Position numbers and translations under genes: made by a program | The notes under the pieces: generated by a model | Told to the model about the DNA's origin: nothing | Seen by the model: only the letters and a program-made list of their open reading frames with translations | Database searches by the model: none | Shown: positions 44,099 through 53,418 of the stretch, one piece after another | How positions within the stretch are numbered: the first letter of the stretch is position 1 | Layout of the letters: each line of letters begins with the position of its first letter | NCBI GenBank assembly: GCA_002840095.1 | Contig: PGZL01000003.1 | Coordinates: 1-64,000, forward strand | Source of the DNA: Gammaproteobacteria bacterium HGW-Gammaproteobacteria-1 | Lineage (GTDB): Bacteria; Pseudomonadota; Gammaproteobacteria; Thiohalomonadales; Thiohalomonadaceae | Direction: 5' to 3' | Length of the DNA: 64,000 nucleotides

Positions 44099-44569
44099 AT
44101 GACGATGAGCAGTGTAATTGCAGAGAAAGATCCGATCCTGGGGACCGACTTCATCAAGGAAATGCTGCGACAGATACGTGCACTGGACAGCTATGGGGTG
44201 TGGGAAGGCAAGGACGCCCTGGCGGTGCTCGATCCGCTGGTGCTGACGCCGGAGCGCAAGAAGGAGATTCCGGTCATCGGCGATCCGGACGAGGAGACCA
44301 TGGCGCGGGTGAAGGCGTTCTACAACGCCATCGCCACCATGATCGAGGCCGAGTGCGGCCTGATGGCGGTGCCGATGATGGTACTGAGCCACGAGGGCTT
44401 CGGTCGGGTAGTGATCACCGTGGGCAAGCTGGTGGTACTGGATCGCAGCCTGCGCGACGTGCACCGCTTCGGCTTCGCCAGCCTGTCCAAGATGAAGGAC
44501 GAGGCCGACAAGCTGCTGTCCATTGCGCTGGAACTGGTCGGTACCCATTCCAAGGTGGCCGGGCTTTGA
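44099..44569 (+). CDS. NifX-associated nitrogen fixation protein (DUF269)
   Basis: 156 residues; family segments DPILGTDFIKEMLRQIRALD, SYGVWEGKDALAVLDPLV and GFGRVVITVGKLVVLDRSLR. Always found beside nifX; exact role unknown. A second in-frame ATG at 44,105 is an alternative start. Confidence 0.9.
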   Translation: MTMSSVIAEKDPILGTDFIKEMLRQIRALDSYGVWEGKDALAVLDPLVLTPERKKEIPVIGDPDEETMARVKAFYNAIATMIEAECGLMAVPMMVLSHEGFGRVVITVGKLVVLDRSLRDVHRFGFASLSKMKDEADKLLSIALELVGTHSKVAGL

Positions 44570-44582
44570 TGAAGGCAACATC

Positions 44583-44670
44583 CAACGCAAAGGCGCAAAG
44601 ACGCAAAGGACGAAAAGGAGTTTTTTCCTCTAGCATCTTTGCGTTCTCTGCGTCTTTGCGCCTCTGCGTT
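44583..44670. repeat. Family D variant hairpin
   Basis: CAACGCAAAGGCGCAAAGAC opposes GTCTTTGCGCCTCTGCGTT, an A-for-G variant of family D between the DUF269 and DUF683 genes. Confidence 0.8.
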
Positions 44671-44690
44671 AGATTTGGGGGTTTTCAGTG

Positions 44691-44903
44691 ATGAACGGAG
44701 ACGAATTGAAGGAATTGGAGAAGGAAGTGCGCAAGCGCAAGCGCATCGCCTCGGAGTGGGCGTCGCAGCTGCACGACCTGGTCGAGGACAAACTGCCGGC
44801 GGCCTATGACGAGCTGCCCGGCATCGCACAGTCCACCTATGAAGCCTGCGTGGCGTGGGCCGAGGCCAACAAGGCCTGGCAGTCGGCGCAGTCCGGTCAG
44901 TAA
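44691..44903 (+). CDS. CCE_0567/DUF683 family nif protein
   Basis: 70 residues, two helices forming a likely coiled-coil hairpin (LKELEKEVRKRKRIASEWAS, LHDLVEDKLPAAYDELP). This family binds metal and is fixed next to the DUF269 and FdxB genes in nif operons. ATG 44,691 or 44,688 are both possible. Confidence 0.88.
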   Translation: MNGDELKELEKEVRKRKRIASEWASQLHDLVEDKLPAAYDELPGIAQSTYEACVAWAEANKAWQSAQSGQ

Positions 44904-44919
44904 CACCTGGAGAAATGAA

Positions 44920-45219
44920 ATGAGCGACATGATTACCGGCCTCACCCGGGGCGGCGCCAGCTGGACTCCCGAGTTCATCGTGGCCATCAACCAGCAGGAA
45001 TGCATCGGCTGCGGCCGCTGCTACAAGGTGTGCCCGCGCGAGGTGTTCGAACTGGTGGAGCGCGAGGCGGGCGAGGACGATGACGACGACGATTTTTCCG
45101 ACGACGTCGCCATGGTGATGACCGTCGCCAACGCGCTGGACTGCATCGGCTGCGGCTCCTGCGCCCGCGTCTGCTCCAAGAAGTGCCACAGCCATGCGGC
45201 CGCGGCACTGAGTGCCTGA
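44920..45219 (+). CDS. fdxB: Ferredoxin III, FdxB type
   Basis: 99 residues, two 4Fe-4S motifs CIGCGRCYKVCPREVF and CIGCGSCARVCSKKC separated by an acidic insert with seven Asp/Glu in a row, as in nif-specific ferredoxin III. CTGGAGAAATGAA precedes ATG. Confidence 0.92.
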   Translation: MSDMITGLTRGGASWTPEFIVAINQQECIGCGRCYKVCPREVFELVEREAGEDDDDDDFSDDVAMVMTVANALDCIGCGSCARVCSKKCHSHAAAALSA

Positions 45220-45240
45220 TCACTAATAGCCGGAGACATC

Positions 45241-45567
45241 ATGCCGAAACCTGAAAAACATCTGTTTGTTTGCACCCAGGCCCGTCCCGACGGCCATCCG
45301 CGCGGTTCGTGTCAGAACAAGGGCTGTGCGGCCATTGCCGAGGAGTTCTGGTATCAGTTGCAGGAACGCAATCTCTTCGGGCGCATCCAGCTGACCAATA
45401 CCGCCTGCATCGGCCCCTGCGGCGTCGGTCCCAATGTGCTGGTCTATCCCGACGGCGTGATGTACAGCGGCATCGCCAAGGGCGACGTGGGCGCCATCAT
45501 CGAGCAGCACCTGCTCGGCGGCACCCCGGTGGACTCCCTGCTGGCCCCGGCGGACATGTGGAGCTGA
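45241..45567 (+). CDS. Thioredoxin-like [2Fe-2S] ferredoxin (Shethna type)
   Basis: 108 residues. Cluster ligands are visible as CTQARPDGHPRGSCQNKG and CIGPCGVGPNVLVYPDG, the pattern of the thioredoxin-fold 2Fe-2S ferredoxin first found in Azotobacter. Likely electron carrier or cluster donor in the nif operon. Confidence 0.9.
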   Translation: MPKPEKHLFVCTQARPDGHPRGSCQNKGCAAIAEEFWYQLQERNLFGRIQLTNTACIGPCGVGPNVLVYPDGVMYSGIAKGDVGAIIEQHLLGGTPVDSLLAPADMWS

Positions 45568-45568
45568 C

Positions 45569-46000
45569 GTGCAGGCTGCGCGGCTGATCGTCTATCACAA
45601 GCAGGCGACCAGCGCGCGGCTGCGCTTCCTGCGTTTCGCCGACAACACTGTATGCGGTTTCGGCGCCCTGCCGCGCCTGGCGGCGGTGGTGGAGCGTGCG
45701 GAGATGGCGCGTTTCGATCCGGCGGTGGTGCCCCATCCCGCGCCCCTCAGCGGACGCATGGAGAAAAATCTGGGCCTGACGGCGGGCAGTATCGAAATCG
45801 ACGGCGAGCTGCTGGCGCGGGTCGACGTGCCGGACGGACCGCTTACCGTCTATCTCGCCCGTTTCACCACCATCGATCCGCCCTTCGACGCCGCCTCAGC
45901 GCACGGCGGCGCTTTCATCGATCTGACCCAGGCCCGCGATCTGCCGGCGCCGGAGCTGGAACTGCTGCGCCGCGCCTACCAGCGCGTGATGGGCGGCTGA
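45569..46000 (+). CDS. Conserved nif-operon protein, unknown function
   Basis: 143 residues. GTG start one base after the upstream stop (translational coupling). Segments include VCGFGALPRLAAVVERAEMA and LTVYLARFTTIDPPFDAA. No domain recognised. Its place at the end of the nifENX operon implies co-expression with nitrogenase. Confidence 0.65.
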   Translation: MQAARLIVYHKQATSARLRFLRFADNTVCGFGALPRLAAVVERAEMARFDPAVVPHPAPLSGRMEKNLGLTAGSIEIDGELLARVDVPDGPLTVYLARFTTIDPPFDAASAHGGAFIDLTQARDLPAPELELLRRAYQRVMGG

Positions 46001-46002
46001 CC

Positions 46003-46452
46003 GTGTCCTGCATCGTACGCACCGCGAACAGGGGCGACCTGCCTGCGCTGTGCGCCCTGCTGGGCGAACTGTTTTCCATTGAGGCGGATTTCAGACCGGA
46101 GCCGGCGCGGCAATGGGTGGGGCTGGAGCGCCTGCTGGACAGGCCGCAGGAGGCCGTCGTTCTGGTTGCCGAGCGCCAGGGCGAGGTCATCGGCATGTGC
46201 ACCGCCCAGGTTCTGATCTCCACCGCCGAAGGCGGCGAGGTGGCCTTGGTCGAGGACGTGGTGGTGCGCGGCGACCAACGCGGCGGCGGGAGCGGCAGCG
46301 CGCTGCTGGCGGCACTGGAGGCATGGTGCAGGCAACGTGGCATCCGCCGCATGCAGCTGTTGGCCGATCGCGCCAACACGCCGGCCCTGGAGTTTTACCG
46401 CCGCAAGGGTTGGCAGCCGACGCAGCTCATGGCATGGCGGCGCTACCCTTGA
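46003..46452 (+). CDS. GNAT-family N-acetyltransferase
   Basis: 149 residues, GTG start 2 bases after the previous stop. The acetyl-CoA site is GDQRGGGSGSALLAALE, followed by the C-terminal ANTPALEFYRRKGWQPT. Substrate unknown. It is the last gene of the nifENX transcript and converges on, and overlaps, the DUF4166 gene by 26 bases. Confidence 0.85.
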   Translation: MSCIVRTANRGDLPALCALLGELFSIEADFRPEPARQWVGLERLLDRPQEAVVLVAERQGEVIGMCTAQVLISTAEGGEVALVEDVVVRGDQRGGGSGSALLAALEAWCRQRGIRRMQLLADRANTPALEFYRRKGWQPTQLMAWRRYP

Positions 46453-47050
46453 GTCTGAACGTACCTTTATAGCCGAAGGTCCGCCCCCAAAGCGGATGCC
46501 GGATGACAAAGTCCAGCATGACCGTGTCGTCATCGACGCCATATTCGACTATGCGTGCCTTGCCCAGCAGCAGCCAGTCGGGGATACGAATATGGAACGA
46601 ACCAATACGCCAAAGGTAGCCGTTGCTGGTGTAACACAACGCGCCATCGATCTCCGACAGGTGCATGCAGATCCCCAGATTGAGGCGCACGAATTCAACG
46701 ATTTCGCGGCCCTCCAGATGTTCCATGCGTGACTGAAATACGTAGGGCTTGCGCCCCTGAAACCGGAATGTCCGGTGCCAGAACATGGCAGGGCGATCAC
46801 GATAGGTGCGGTTGAGCACCTCCACGGGTACGTTTTGTCCCCGGTAGGGCACCAGAGCCCCAAACATCCGGCCGAAAAGGATGAATGGTTTGGCCAACGG
46901 AGAATGGGTTATTTCTTCCATATTGCCGGCAAGAGTGCATGACTGCTCCATGCCCGGTGTCAGGTCGTAGTGACGGCGCACGGCCGCATGCAGTTTTTCC
47001 CATTCTTCACCCAATGCGCGCTGCATGACGGGCTTTTGATCCGCTTCCAT
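46427..47050 (-). CDS. DUF4166 domain protein
   Basis: 207 residues; aromatic-rich beta protein with MFWHRTFRFQGRKPYVFQSR and a C-terminal KGTFRLKG, matching the DUF4166 family often fused or linked to SDR proteins. Last gene of the GbsR-controlled operon; starts 11 bases after the membrane protein gene. Confidence 0.75.
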   Translation of the reverse strand: MEADQKPVMQRALGEEWEKLHAAVRRHYDLTPGMEQSCTLAGNMEEITHSPLAKPFILFGRMFGALVPYRGQNVPVEVLNRTYRDRPAMFWHRTFRFQGRKPYVFQSRMEHLEGREIVEFVRLNLGICMHLSEIDGALCYTSNGYLWRIGSFHIRIPDWLLLGKARIVEYGVDDDTVMLDFVIRHPLWGRTFGYKGTFRLKGSAAMP

Positions 47051-47061
47051 GTCCGCTCTCC

Positions 47062-47529
47062 TCACAACGTGGGTTTGAGTACCATCAACACAACGGCCAG
47101 TATCATCGCGGCAAAGGCCGGCATGCCCAGCCATGTCCATATGCGCGCCTGGCGGTGATATTCGACAGGCAGCGAGGTGCCGGCACGCAATGCATCGACG
47201 CTGCTGTCCCGCATGCGGATCTGCAGCAACACCACCGGCAACCAGCATGCCCCGGCCAGCAGATACAATCCAAGCGCTGCCATCAGCCACGGTGTCGTCG
47301 GCGGCCAGCCGGCCAGGTAGACCATGGCATATCCGGTAAGCGGTTGCAGGATCACCGTCGGCGTGGTGAACAGCCAGTCCGCCCAGACCACCAGGCGGTT
47401 GGTTGTGGCTATGGATTCAACGGAACCGGTGCGGTCGGTGAAGAACTTGTAGAAGGCACTGCCGAAACCGGTGCCGAAGAGAAAAATTGCGCTGAGAATA
47501 TGCAGCGTCTTGAGCACTGTGTAGTCCAT
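47062..47529 (-). CDS. DUF2269 family integral membrane protein
   Basis: 155 residues, four transmembrane helices (LKTLHILSAIFLFGTGFGSA at the N-terminus; the last is AFAAMILAVVLMVL). His in the first helix is conserved in the family. Its start overlaps the SDR gene stop by one base. Confidence 0.82.
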   Translation of the reverse strand: MDYTVLKTLHILSAIFLFGTGFGSAFYKFFTDRTGSVESIATTNRLVVWADWLFTTPTVILQPLTGYAMVYLAGWPPTTPWLMAALGLYLLAGACWLPVVLLQIRMRDSSVDALRAGTSLPVEYHRQARIWTWLGMPAFAAMILAVVLMVLKPTL

Positions 47530-48812
47530 TAGCGTCGCTCCATTGCGTACATGGTTAAGATCGCGGCAAGCAACGGCACGTTCTTGGTCAGCGGGCCGAA
47601 GGGATGCAGCCAGTATTCGGGCAGCGCCCAGGAAATGATCAGCATGTAGCCGATGATGACGGCTATTTGCGGCCACACGGTTTCCCGCAGTCGATAGCGG
47701 GTCAGGACGGCGATGCCGAGCGCCAGGTCGAGCGCAGCGGCGCCGTACAGGGTGAGCGGCGCATAAATGCCCTGGATGCCGGTCTGGGCCAGCAGGGCGT
47801 AACTGTCGGCGGCCGGATACAGCAGCGCGGAGACAATGGCGGTGCCGATCCAGGTGAAGGCGATGCTCAGTCGCAGCAGAGGCCGCAACCAGTACAGGCG
47901 CGCATGCCATCGATCCGCCTGGGTGGCGGGCGTGCCGTCGAGCACCTGCACAAAGCCCGTAGGATTGATGCCGAAGCGCTCGATCAGCGCTTGCACCGGC
48001 GCACAGTTGCCGCGGCGCAACATGGCGGCAGTCTCCGGGGTAATCGGCGCGTTGCCGAGAAATCCGCCGATGCGGGCGAGGGGCAGCAGAAGCGCGTAGG
48101 GAACGTGCAGCACCCGCGGGCGGGACAGCCCCAACCAGCGGCGCATCTGCAGCAGCATATCGAGGAAGGTGATGGGTTCCGGACCGACCAGGTCGATGCG
48201 CGGGCAACCGGCTTCCGGCTTGGCAATGCTGGCAAGAACCACCCGAACCAGATCGTCGATGTGAATGGGTTGCAGCAGTTGCCGGCCATCATCTGGTACG
48301 GGTATGAAAGGAAGCGCGGCGAGGGCGCGGAACATTTCGCTGCTCTTGGCACCTGCACCATGAACAATGGAGGGACGCAGGATGACGCAGTCCAGGCCCA
48401 GGCCGGCAAGCACATCGTCGGCGGCGCGCTTGGTCAGGTGGTATCGGCTTTCCGCCTGATCGTCGGCGCCGAGGGCGGAGATCTGGATCACCTTTTTCAC
48501 CCCCGCCTCGGCCGCGGCCAGGAACAGCGCGCGCGGGGCGGCGAAGTGGAGTGCGTGAAACGTTTGCGCGCCGCTTTCGCGGATGATGCCCACGGCATTG
48601 ATTATCACCTCGACGCCGGCCAGGCGGTCGCGCCACGACGCCACGGTATGGTCGCGGGTGAAGTCGCACGTGATATAGCGTGGGCCGGGGAACTGACGCG
48701 CCGCGCTCGCCGGATCGCGCACACACGCCGTGACCTGGTGTCCCTGCGCCTGGAGGGCGCGCAGCAGGTGGCTGCCGATGAATCCGGTGGCGCCGGTCAA
48801 TAGAATGTTCAT
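47529..48812 (-). CDS. NAD-dependent SDR/epimerase with C-terminal DoxX-like membrane domain
   Basis: 427 residues. The Rossmann domain opens with NILLTGATGFIGSHLLRALQ; the middle resembles NDUFA9/NmrA-like SDRs. The last 130 residues form four transmembrane helices of DoxX-like type. This fusion is known in proteobacteria but its substrate is not. Confidence 0.85.
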   Translation of the reverse strand: MNILLTGATGFIGSHLLRALQAQGHQVTACVRDPASAARQFPGPRYITCDFTRDHTVASWRDRLAGVEVIINAVGIIRESGAQTFHALHFAAPRALFLAAAEAGVKKVIQISALGADDQAESRYHLTKRAADDVLAGLGLDCVILRPSIVHGAGAKSSEMFRALAALPFIPVPDDGRQLLQPIHIDDLVRVVLASIAKPEAGCPRIDLVGPEPITFLDMLLQMRRWLGLSRPRVLHVPYALLLPLARIGGFLGNAPITPETAAMLRRGNCAPVQALIERFGINPTGFVQVLDGTPATQADRWHARLYWLRPLLRLSIAFTWIGTAIVSALLYPAADSYALLAQTGIQGIYAPLTLYGAAALDLALGIAVLTRYRLRETVWPQIAVIIGYMLIISWALPEYWLHPFGPLTKNVPLLAAILTMYAMERR

Positions 48813-48813
48813 G

Positions 48814-49176
48814 TCAACCCGCTCCCGACTGGAGAGCGCCTGCCGGCGCCACGGGGGGAATGCTGCGGCGGATCACCAGTCCCATGCTGCCAAGGCCGAG
48901 GAACAGTCCCAGAACGATGTGCCACAGCCCGTCGCGCAACAGGCGCAGCGCGTCGACGGGCGCCTGGTCCAGGCTGTGGGTTCCATGCAGCATCAGCAAT
49001 AGGGGCGAGATGAACAGCATCAGGTAGGTAAAGCGGGCCCAGAAGGCCGCCCGTGACGATGTGCCGCACAAGTCCACCAGCAGAGGCACCAGCACCGCCC
49101 GCAGGCTGGCGACGACGAGGGCGCTCAACGACAGGCACAGGCCAATTTCGAGCATGAATACGGTCAGGTTGTTCAT
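48814..49176 (-). CDS. Small integral membrane protein
   Basis: 120 residues with three or four transmembrane segments (LTVFMLEIGLCLSLSALVVA, FTYLMLFISPLLLMLHGT, LWHIVLGLFLGLGSMGLVI). First structural gene of the GbsR-controlled operon; function unknown. Confidence 0.7.
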   Translation of the reverse strand: MNNLTVFMLEIGLCLSLSALVVASLRAVLVPLLVDLCGTSSRAAFWARFTYLMLFISPLLLMLHGTHSLDQAPVDALRLLRDGLWHIVLGLFLGLGSMGLVIRRSIPPVAPAGALQSGAG

Positions 49177-49200
49177 GGGGTTCTCCCTGCTGTTGCAGTA

Positions 49201-49220
49201 ATTTCAGTAATTACAGAAAT
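49201..49220 (-). promoter_or_regulatory. Operator 1 of the GbsR-like regulator
   Basis: ATTTCAGTAATTACAGAAAT, a near-perfect palindrome 24 bases upstream of the 49,176 start; 18 of 20 bases equal operator 2. Confidence 0.75.
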
Positions 49221-49236
49221 GTCCAGGTAAAAAAAC

Positions 49237-49767
49237 TCAGCCCTTCTTTCCCAACAGGTTTTGAATCTTGGCGCCGAGACTCATCACCTTGACCAGGGTG
49301 CCGTGATCCAGGTGTTTCATCTGTTCGTACCATCCCATCAGCTGTTCCAGAAACTCCAGCGTATTGCCTATGCGGGCCTTGATTTCCGGATCGGTCGCGC
49401 GATCCTCTTCACTTTCCAGCACGCATTCGCGCAGCGTGGTGAGGGTGGGGTCGAGCTCACGCCGTTTGCGTTGTTCGGCGATGACCAGAAAGATGTCCCA
49501 TACATCCTTCATCGATTCAAAATGGTCACGACGGTCACCCAGGGTGTGTACCACCTTGATCAGGCCCCAGGACTGCAACTCGCGCAGGCTGGTACTGACA
49601 TTGGAGCGCGCCACGCCGAGGGTATCGGTGATGTCTTCCGCAGTCAGCGGCTCCTTGGCCAGGTAGAGCAGGGCATGGATCTGCGCCACCGTGCGATTGA
49701 CGCCCCAGCGCGACCCCATTTCCCCCCAGTGGAGGACGAACTTCTGCATGACCGGGGTGAGCTTCAT
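49237..49767 (-). CDS. GbsR/MarR-family transcriptional regulator
   Basis: 176 residues. The winged helix-turn-helix is LTAEDITDTLGVARSNVSTS followed by LQSWGLIKVVHTLGDRRDHF; the C-terminal helices form the GbsR dimerisation region. Two matching operators flank the gene, one before itself and one before the downstream operon. Confidence 0.9.
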   Translation of the reverse strand: MKLTPVMQKFVLHWGEMGSRWGVNRTVAQIHALLYLAKEPLTAEDITDTLGVARSNVSTSLRELQSWGLIKVVHTLGDRRDHFESMKDVWDIFLVIAEQRKRRELDPTLTTLRECVLESEEDRATDPEIKARIGNTLEFLEQLMGWYEQMKHLDHGTLVKVMSLGAKIQNLLGKKG

Positions 49768-49782
49768 TAAGTTGTTTCCGTA

Positions 49783-49802
49783 ATTTCAGTTAATACAGAA
49801 AT
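49783..49802 (-). promoter_or_regulatory. Operator 2, upstream of the GbsR-like gene
   Basis: ATTTCAGTTAATACAGAAAT, 15 bases before the gene start; suggests autoregulation. Confidence 0.75.
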
Positions 49803-49885
49803 TAGTGCCGCTGGCACCGGGTGTCAAGGTGTGGAGTGAAATTTATTGCGGAAGCAACGACGCTCGAAGCCGTGGGAGTGTTCAT

Positions 49886-52471
49886 TCACTCCGACGCCAG
49901 CAGCCCCTTCAGGTAGTAGATCAGTTCCAGCGCGCCGCGCGGGGTGAGGGCGTCGGGGTCCAGCTGGCGCAGTTCCACCACCACCGGCACGTCAGGCGGC
50001 GGCGGCAGGGACAGGGCCATCTGGTGGGCCGGGTTGTCGTAGTCGCGGTGGGCGGCGTTGTCGGTTTCCAGTTCGATCAGCTTGCGCCGTGCCGCCTCGA
50101 TCACCGCGCGCGGCACGCCGGCCAGCTGCGCCACCTGCAGGCCGTAGCTCTGGCTGGCGGGGCCGTCCTTGACCGCGTGCAGGAAGACGATGGAGTCGCC
50201 GTGCTCCACCGCGTCGAGGTGGACGTTGACCACGCCGTCGACCAGTTCGGGCAGGGCGGTGAGTTCAAAGTAATGGGTGGCGAACAGGGTGTAGGCGCGG
50301 ATGCGCTCGGCCAGATCCTTCGCCACCGCCCAGGCCAGGGACATGCCGTCGAAGGTGCTGGTGCCACGGCCGATTTCATCCATCAGCACCAGGCTCTGGT
50401 TGCTGGCGTTGTGCAGGATGTTGGCGGTTTCGGTCATTTCCACCATGAAGGTGGAGCGGCCGGAGGCGATGTCGTCGGAGGCGCCGATGCGGGTGAAGAT
50501 GCGATCCACCGGGCCGATGACGGCGCGCGTGGCCGGCACGCAGCTGCCGATGTGGGCCAGCAGCACGATGAGTGCGGTCTGGCGCATGTAGGTGGACTTG
50601 CCGCCCATGTTGGGGCCGGTGACGATGAGCATGCGGCGGCCGTCGCCGAGGCGGATGTCGTTGGGCACGAAGGGCGCGTCGCTGAACTGCTCCACCACCG
50701 GATGGCGGCCGCCCTCGATGTCGAGGCCGGGGGTGGCGCTCAATTGCGGCGCTACCCAGTCCAGCGTTTCGGCGCGTTCGGCGAGATTGGCCAGCACGTC
50801 GGTCTCGGCCAGGGCGGCGGCGCAGTCCTGCAGGCCGCCGAGGTCGGCGCAGAGGGTGTCGAGCAACTCTTCGTACAGTCCCTTCTCCCGCGCCAGGGCG
50901 CGCTCGGCGGCGGACAGGGCCTTGTCCTCGAACTTCTTCAGCTCCGGCGTGATGTAGCGTTCCGCCCCCTTGAGGGTCTGGCGGCGGATGTAGTCGTCGG
51001 GCACCTTTTCGCTCTGGGCGCGGGTCACCTCGATGTAATAGCCGTGCACGCGGTTGTAGCCCACCTTGAGGGTGGGGATGCCGCTGCGGGCGCGTTCGCG
51101 CGTTTCCAGGTCGATGAGGTACTGGCCGGCGTTTTCGCGGATGGCGCGCAGTTCGTCCAGTTCGGCGTCGTAGCCGGCGGCGATGACGCCGCCGTCGCGG
51201 ATCAGCAGCGGCGGCGCCTCGATGATGGCCCGTTCCAGCAGCTGGTGTAGTTCGGGCCAGGCGCCGCTGCGCTCGGCGAGGGTGCGCAGCAGCGGGGCGT
51301 CAAGCAGTTGCAGTATCTGGCGCAGTGGCGGCAGGCGGCCGAGGGCGGTGCGCAGCTGCACCAGATCGCGCGGGCGGGCGGATTTGAGCGCCACGCGGGA
51401 GAGGATGCGCTCGATGTCGCCGATGCCGCGCAGCAGTTCGCCCAGGGTCTGCCAGCTGCGTCCTTCCATCAATGCGGCGACCGCCTGCTGGCGCGCGCCG
51501 AGCACGGCGTGGTCGCGTAGCGGGCGGTGCAGCCAGCGGCGCAGCAGGCGGCTGCCCATGGGGGTGGCGGTGTGGTCGAGGACGCCGGCCAGAGTGTGCT
51601 CGGCGTTGCCGCCGAGGGCGTGTTCCAGTTCCAGGTTACGGCGGCTGGCGGCGTCGAGCAGCACCGCCTCGTCGCGCCGCTCCAGGGCCAGGCCGCGCAG
51701 GTGGGGCAGGGCGGCGCGCTGGGTTTCCTGTACGTATTGCAGCACGGCGCCGGCGGCGCCGAGGGCCGTGGTCAGGTGGTCGCAGCCGAAGCCGGAGAGG
51801 TCGCGGGTGCCGAACTGGGCGGTGAGCAGGCGGCGTGCGGTGTCGGGCTCGAAGCGCCAGGGCGGCAGGCGTTGCAGGCCGCGGCGTTCCTGCCACAGCG
51901 GATGGGACGGCAGGTCGTCGGGCAGCAGCAGTTCCGCCGGCCGCAGCCGCTCCAGTTCGCCGGCCAGGGCCTCGTCGCCGCTGATTTCCATGACGGTGTA
52001 ACGGCCCGAGGTGAGGTCCAGGGCCGCCAAGCCCCAGGTATCGCCGCTGCGGGCCAGGCCGCACAGCAGGTTGTCGCGCCGCTCCTCCAGCAGGGCCTCG
52101 TCGGTGACGGTGCCGGGGGTGACGATGCGCACCACCTTGCGTTCCACCGGGCCCTTGCTGGCGGCCGGGTCGCCGATTTGTTCGCAGATGGCCACCGATA
52201 CGCCCAGCCTGACCAGCCGCGCCAGGTAGCCCTCGACGGCGTGGTAGGGCACGCCGGCCATGGGGATGGGCGCGCCGGCGGAGGCGCCGCGGGCGGTGAG
52301 GGTTATGTCCAGCAGCTGGGCGGCCCGCCGGGCGTCGTCGTAGAACAGCTCGTAGAAATCGCCCATGCGATAGAACAGCAGCAGGTGGGGATTTTCCGCC
52401 TTGATGCGCAGGTACTGCTGCATCATCGGCGTGTGGGCGGTGGGAGCGTCGGGTGCGGTGGGTCGGGCCAT
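49886..52471 (-). CDS. mutS: DNA mismatch repair protein MutS
   Basis: 861 residues. The mismatch-binding motif [15 protein letters not shown] is near residue 33 (Phe and Glu present). The ATPase domain has [13 protein letters not shown] and [13 protein letters not shown]; the late helix-turn-helix segment is [18 protein letters not shown] 52,471 begins the family sequence; an upstream ATG (52,555) adds a non-conserved, basic extension. Confidence 0.96.
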   Translation of the reverse strand: MARPTAPDAPTAHTPMMQQYLRIKAENPHLLLFYRMGDFYELFYDDARRAAQLLDITLTARGASAGAPIPMAGVPYHAVEGYLARLVRLGVSVAICEQIGDPAASKGPVERKVVRIVTPGTVTDEALLEERRDNLLCGLARSGDTWGLAALDLTSGRYTVMEISGDEALAGELERLRPAELLLPDDLPSHPLWQERRGLQRLPPWRFEPDTARRLLTAQFGTRDLSGFGCDHLTTALGAAGAVLQYVQETQRAALPHLRGLALERRDEAVLLDAASRRNLELEHALGGNAEHTLAGVLDHTATPMGSRLLRRWLHRPLRDHAVLGARQQAVAALMEGRSWQTLGELLRGIGDIERILSRVALKSARPRDLVQLRTALGRLPPLRQILQLLDAPLLRTLAERSGAWPELHQLLERAIIEAPPLLIRDGGVIAAGYDAELDELRAIRENAGQYLIDLETRERARSGIPTLKVGYNRVHGYYIEVTRAQSEKVPDDYIRRQTLKGAERYITPELKKFEDKALSAAERALAREKGLYEELLDTLCADLGGLQDCAAALAETDVLANLAERAETLDWVAPQLSATPGLDIEGGRHPVVEQFSDAPFVPNDIRLGDGRRMLIVTGPNMGGKSTYMRQTALIVLLAHIGSCVPATRAVIGPVDRIFTRIGASDDIASGRSTFMVEMTETANILHNASNQSLVLMDEIGRGTSTFDGMSLAWAVAKDLAERIRAYTLFATHYFELTALPELVDGVVNVHLDAVEHGDSIVFLHAVKDGPASQSYGLQVAQLAGVPRAVIEAARRKLIELETDNAAHRDYDNPAHQMALSLPPPPDVPVVVELRQLDPDALTPRGALELIYYLKGLLASE

Positions 52472-52572
52472 GGTGCGGGAAGGATAACGAAAAAGCCGTC
52501 TGGCCGCGAAGGCTTGCATGATCCGGCGCCGGTCTGTTATGTCTGCGGCAGACAAAAAAGAGGAGCGGGAGC

Positions 52573-52866
52573 GTGAGCAGAGACTACGACGAGAAGCGTA
52601 ACTTCATCCGCATGTGCATGGAGTGCCCGATGACCTTCACCCGCTACGGCGGCAGCGTCCACACGGCCACGGCGCGCGACCTGAGCGGCAGCGGACTGGG
52701 TTTCGTCACCGATCAGGCGCTGACCCTGGGCGAGGTGCTGTCGGTCAAGGTGGTGCCGGGACAGGCAGTGGTGGCGCCGCTCCAGGCCGAGGTGGAGGTG
52801 GTGCGGGTGCAGCCGCACGACGTCGACCGTTACGAAATCGGGGTGACCATCCGGCGGTTTCTTTAA
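52573..52866 (+). CDS. PilZ-domain protein
   Basis: 97 residues, single PilZ domain with the RNFIR and DLSGSGLGF pattern; the c-di-GMP-binding Arg and DxSxxG are present. GTG start 52,573 after AGGAGCGGGAGC. A probable c-di-GMP effector; partner unknown. Confidence 0.8.
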   Translation: MSRDYDEKRNFIRMCMECPMTFTRYGGSVHTATARDLSGSGLGFVTDQALTLGEVLSVKVVPGQAVVAPLQAEVEVVRVQPHDVDRYEIGVTIRRFL

Positions 52867-52924
52867 TTCTGAAAACTGCACTTAACTTTTGCCAAGGCGC
52901 TCAAGCGCGCCAGGAAACACGCAA

Positions 52925-53005
52925 TAACCACGGGGGACACGGGGCAACAGGATAAAGACTGGTTATCCCTGTGACCCCCCCCGTGTTCCCCGTGGTTAAA
53001 TCCTT
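52925..53005. terminator. Strong hairpin, possible bidirectional terminator
   Basis: ACCACGGGGGACACGGGG opposes CCCCGTGTTCCCCGTGGT around a loop of about 33 bases between the converging PilZ gene and the gene at 53,035-53,391. No T-run follows, so it may be a repeat instead. Confidence 0.5.
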
Positions 53006-53034
53006 GCGCTTTGGATCTTTGAGATAGTTTCTAG

Positions 53035-53391
53035 TTAAACCAGCTCGTCCAGCCCCTGGTGGGGGCCGGCGGTGGGCGTTCCTGTATTGGACTGGTAGGC
53101 GGAGAGGGCGCGGGCGACATAGGGTGAGGTGGTCCCGTTTCCGCTGCCGGGGCTGGTCTGCAGGGTATCCGCCCGCTGCTGCCGGGCCGCCCGAATCAGT
53201 TCGCGGTAGTCGGTGCTATCGTTTTCTTCCAGCAATTCGCCGCGGGCGATGTATTCGGTCAGGCCGCCGTCGCGGCGAGCCTGTTGCAGCCCTGTGGTGG
53301 GCGCCGCCTCCTGTTGCGCCGGCGTGCGCGCCGTCTGCTGCGCCGGCGGCAGCGGCATGTGCAGGGGAATGGGGGCGTGGCGGATTTCCAT
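53035..53391 (-). CDS. Hypothetical protein
   Basis: 118 residues, no signal or membrane segment, Gln/Ala/Thr/Gly-rich and probably disordered (PLPPAQQTARTPAQQEAAPT), with a short helical centre. It starts 27 bases from the divergent pncC. No family recognised. Confidence 0.55.
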   Translation of the reverse strand: MEIRHAPIPLHMPLPPAQQTARTPAQQEAAPTTGLQQARRDGGLTEYIARGELLEENDSTDYRELIRAARQQRADTLQTSPGSGNGTTSPYVARALSAYQSNTGTPTAGPHQGLDELV

Positions 53392-53418
53392 GGCGATTCA
53401 ACTATAACGGATCTTGCG

